Shown piece by piece: positions 61,191-64,000 of a stretch of DNA of 64,000 nucleotides (its first letter is position 1; each line of letters opens with the position of its first letter). The DNA is from Siphonodentalium dalli (lineage: Eukaryota > Mollusca > Scaphopoda > Gadilida > Siphonodentaliidae): positions 125,041,605 through 125,105,604 of the forward strand of contig CP136064.1 of NCBI GenBank assembly GCA_032622095.1, in the 5' to 3' direction. The position numbers and the translations under genes were made by a program. The notes below the pieces were generated by a model that saw only the letters and a list, made by a program, of their open reading frames with translations, was not told where the DNA came from and searched no databases.

Positions 61191-61494
61191 TTATTTATTT
61201 ATTGACCTCCTTTACAGAAGAGCTTACACAAGTGTTATGCCCTGTCTACAATATTGTCAAGACATAGTATCTCTATGTTTGATTATTACAAAGAAGTATA
61301 CAAAATGAGAAGAAATTGTACACTGTACACGCACATTGTTGCCAGGTCAGCGTTCTCAAACATGTTCCGAGGAACATGCACATTTTTTACTTTCAGCTGC
61401 ATATTACGTCGTGTCACGAGTGTGTTTTTCCGTGACCAGTCACTTACGTATACGTATGCGTTGTGAGCTGTAGTTCGGAAACGCTGAAGATAAC

Positions 61495-61910
61495 AAAATT
61501 AGCTGTGCCCAGGTGTCATTGTCGAAAGGAATAAATGTGCCGAGAAGAATCGCATTAAGTTTGTGGAGTTCCATATCGTCCAAGAACGCGAACAGGTGTA
61601 GGTCAAACTTGTTGACCAATAGATATAACGCAACCTTTGCATGGAATCTAAGTTACATGAGTTGGTGATGTGTTCAATTTCGTTTTTGAAACATTGGCCA
61701 CATATATCACAGTTCATGTTGTTGTCGTAGAGAGTCTTGTTCAGGAGTTTGGCGAGGTGTTTCAGAATGTACTTTTTGTCAGCTGCACTTCGAGTAATTC
61801 TGAGTTCTTCAGTGTATGGTTTCGGTATATTACATTTGATGTAATGATTTCTCGAAATGTTACCCGCTCGGAAGACAAGTCGAGGTGCGGCCCGAAAAGT
61901 TACACACTAT
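61495..61910 (-). pseudogene. LINE ORF2 C-terminal fragment
   Basis: A minus-strand frame open for ~130 codons reads RLVFRAGNISRNHYIK, then PKPYTEELRITRSAADKKYI. It then carries a zinc-knuckle-like CDICG...EIEHITNSC (C-X2-C, H-X4-C), the usual C-terminal element of APE-type LINEs. It lacks any RT. It differs in wording from the two LINEs at 17.9 and 47 kb, so it is probably a third family. Confidence 0.6.
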
Positions 61911-64000
61911 CAGCCAATCAGAAGACTAGATAATGCATGGTACGAAGGATACTAGTTTTGTTGTATACTGGCGCACGATGATATTAGTAAAGTGATCCGT
62001 GTAGATATTGCCCACGAATTTAGGAACCCTATGTTTCCTGCACTGTTATCATCAAACAGCTTCCAAAGCGGTAACTAGACCAAACCAATGCACATGTACA
62101 ACTTCATTATTGAACGATAGAATTCCGTCAGTGAAAACGTGGCTAACTTATGAGAAGACATGTGATCAATACTAAAATCTGCCAAAGAAATCGTATTCTT
62201 ATTCGTTCTAAATATACTCTAGAGAAAATGATTCTAGTGGAATTGCGCTTTCTGAATGCATTATGCAATCATGTCAAATAGTTCTCCCACAGGAACCTCT
62301 ATATAATGTTGGACACCCTCTTGCACGGCATGCTGTCGTCACTCCGCAATGCTATTTAACACATTACCCCCACCTTGGAGAATTGACTCGATGTTTAAAC
62401 AAGTTATTGAGCGGGTGTCATGACTTGTTATCGAATTGCGTTATGAAAAATGTTCTGCGCGACAGATGGAACGGGTTTGGCGACACCTCTTCGTTCAGCC
62501 GTGGTTGTCTCTTGAGTCTTCACCATTAGGCGCCTAGTGAGACTAACCATTTTTGAAGTAACACATTCAACCTTTACAGTCCGGTCACCATGCAAAAGAA
62601 AATGAAAAATACTTGCAGTCACGGTCATTCGCGTCAAAGAGCCGTCACGATAATCCACAATCAAATCCATAAGAAATACGTCAAAACTATTTAAAAAACT
62701 CATATTTGAGAACGCTGTTAATTATCTACCGCGACGGAATCGTGGACGCTCTTTATAGTAGATGATCACGGGAATTGCTGCTTAGCTGACAAAGGCTCAA
62801 AACATGTTAAAACTTCCTCTTTTGAAAGTCGATATCTGGATATCATAACCTCATAACAACGGGTTGAATGGTCCGATCAAATTATTGTCTGGTATAGAAA
62901 GCAGGTCGATCGCTGTTTCATTGTGTCGACTCGGATATGGCAAATTTAAGATGACGTAGAAATGGCTTATTTCAGCATTGGTAGACATGGAAACATTTTC
63001 CAAAACTAAATATTCTAGAAATTAAGCTAAATCTTTAAGCTACGTCAAGTGGACGCTGACATGACGCATTGGACAGCTAATGCACTTAACAAATGAAGTA
63101 TTTGTTTATTTTCTGGGAAAAGATTTGTACAATTTGAACCATTTATTTCTAAATAACTCTTCTGGTTTTCAGAACAAACCCGATGGTCCGAATCGGCATC
63201 CCCAGTTTAAACTTGGTTTTATTATAGATCTGGTTTTATTCTAGCTTAAACCAGGTAATTAGTATGAGTAAAACTTGGTTTTACTGGAGTAAAATTATAT
63301 GTTTGACTGGAGATAGCCCTAGTTTTAGTGCAGTTATACCCAGATTTCTGATAAACTTAGTTTTACTTTATGAACTCGCTCGCAAATAACACAAATCGGG
63401 CTGTAAAATTATGTGGCGTTAGACCACCAGATGTTAAGAGTTCAGGTTCAAATCTCAAAATGTTCTCATACTCGCCGATCCATGGTCAACCCAGTATATT
63501 ATGTTCATCCTCCATGGCTAGTGGCAACAAGCACACCCATCCATTAATTGAGAATATGGTACCACCCAAACATGTGAGAGCAATGTGGGGGACAGCTAAC
63601 CAAAGCCCAAAGGGGGGGGGGGTGTAAATGGAATTACTCAAACTTGTGAGTACTGGAACTCTCATTCCGAACCGTTGAATCCCGATATGTTTCTTCGGAA
63701 ATCGTAATCGACAGATTTCCAAACAAGATATGACATAATTTAGAATGATTTCTGAATCAAGGGCACATACAGGTAATTGGAAATTCGTAATTGATCGTTT
63801 CCCCCACCCTACTATACATAGTGACGTGTCTATCCCTTTACCAAATCATGCGCAATCAGGATTCCATTTGCTTGTTTCAAATATACATGTAGTTCACGAT
63901 CATATAGCCAGCTTTCTAGCGTTTCGATATAGCCTCGTGCATAATATTGCATTTTTGTCATCGCGTGAAATATAATTTCAGATGTTTGAAGTTATTGAAT
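61911..64000. other. Intergenic DNA, one dispersed repeat match
   Basis: TCCGAATCGGCATCCCCAGT at about 63188, followed by TTAAAC and GGTTTTA words, resembles the segment near 35178-35260 and its duplicate at 38048-38130, marking a dispersed repeat. A G10 run lies at about 63612. No gene was supported. Confidence 0.45.

Noticed and set aside
63400-63480. B-box-like AGGTTCAAATCT suggesting a tRNA or tRNA-derived SINE
   Set aside because: No convincing A box at the right distance, no cloverleaf, and no second copy in the window.
1-64000. LTR retrotransposons, endogenous viruses or Polintons
   Set aside because: No long direct terminal repeats, gag/protease/integrase motifs or capsid-like frames were seen; all RT motifs belong to LINEs.

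Overview
The window looks like repeat-rich, gene-poor nuclear DNA from a marine invertebrate, most likely a lophotrochozoan and probably a mollusc. The support is eukaryotic and indirect: AT-rich DNA with no operon-like ORFs, several families of APE-type LINEs, a head-to-tail Helitron array, palindromic MITEs, minisatellite-bearing foldback elements, and short 'AGGGAAATAACTC'-like tracts that I associate with molluscan genomes. No host gene can be called with confidence. Three or four possible exons are listed at low confidence. No LTR element, retrovirus or Polinton was recognised.

Layout. 1-450 is a foldback element. About 2065-6728 is a composite inverted-repeat element holding a ~43-bp minisatellite, itself interrupted by a Tc1/mariner-type MITE. 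8217-8867 is a TTAA-flanked MITE. 10.7-12.8 kb is a decayed LINE split by another insert. 16.35-21.53 kb is a LINE with both ORFs open: ORF1 (coiled coil, RRM, CTD) and ORF2 (APE endonuclease, RT, zinc knuckle). 22.77-23.86 kb is an L2/CR1-type LINE 3' fragment. 24.97-27.97 kb is a ~3 kb palindrome whose arms both carry the same minisatellite as the 4 kb element. 28.67-33.2 kb is a chain of six Helitron-type units joined end to end. 32.99-38.74 kb is a recent ~2.9-kb tandem duplication. 40.88-42.31 kb is an element bounded by inverted arrays of a 15-bp repeat. 46.92-49.97 kb is a second member of the TTAA family, with a LINE and several long hairpins nested in it. 51.0 kb holds a full copy of the MITE seen at 4.9 kb. 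53.85-55.0 kb holds more Helitron ends. 55.97-58.02 kb is a degenerate long-period tandem repeat. 59.6-61.9 kb has diverged repeats and LINE scraps.

The strongest observation concerns the LINE. Its ORF1 and ORF2 lie in the same frame with one UAG between them. ORF2 has no AUG before the codon for the conserved endonuclease asparagine, so ORF2 expression seems to need stop-codon readthrough or reinitiation at a non-AUG codon. Other points of interest are the zero-spacer Helitron chain, whose units carry many nuclear-receptor-type half-sites, the shared minisatellite-in-palindrome architecture, and a CRE/TATA-like motif pair just upstream of a pre-miRNA-like hairpin.
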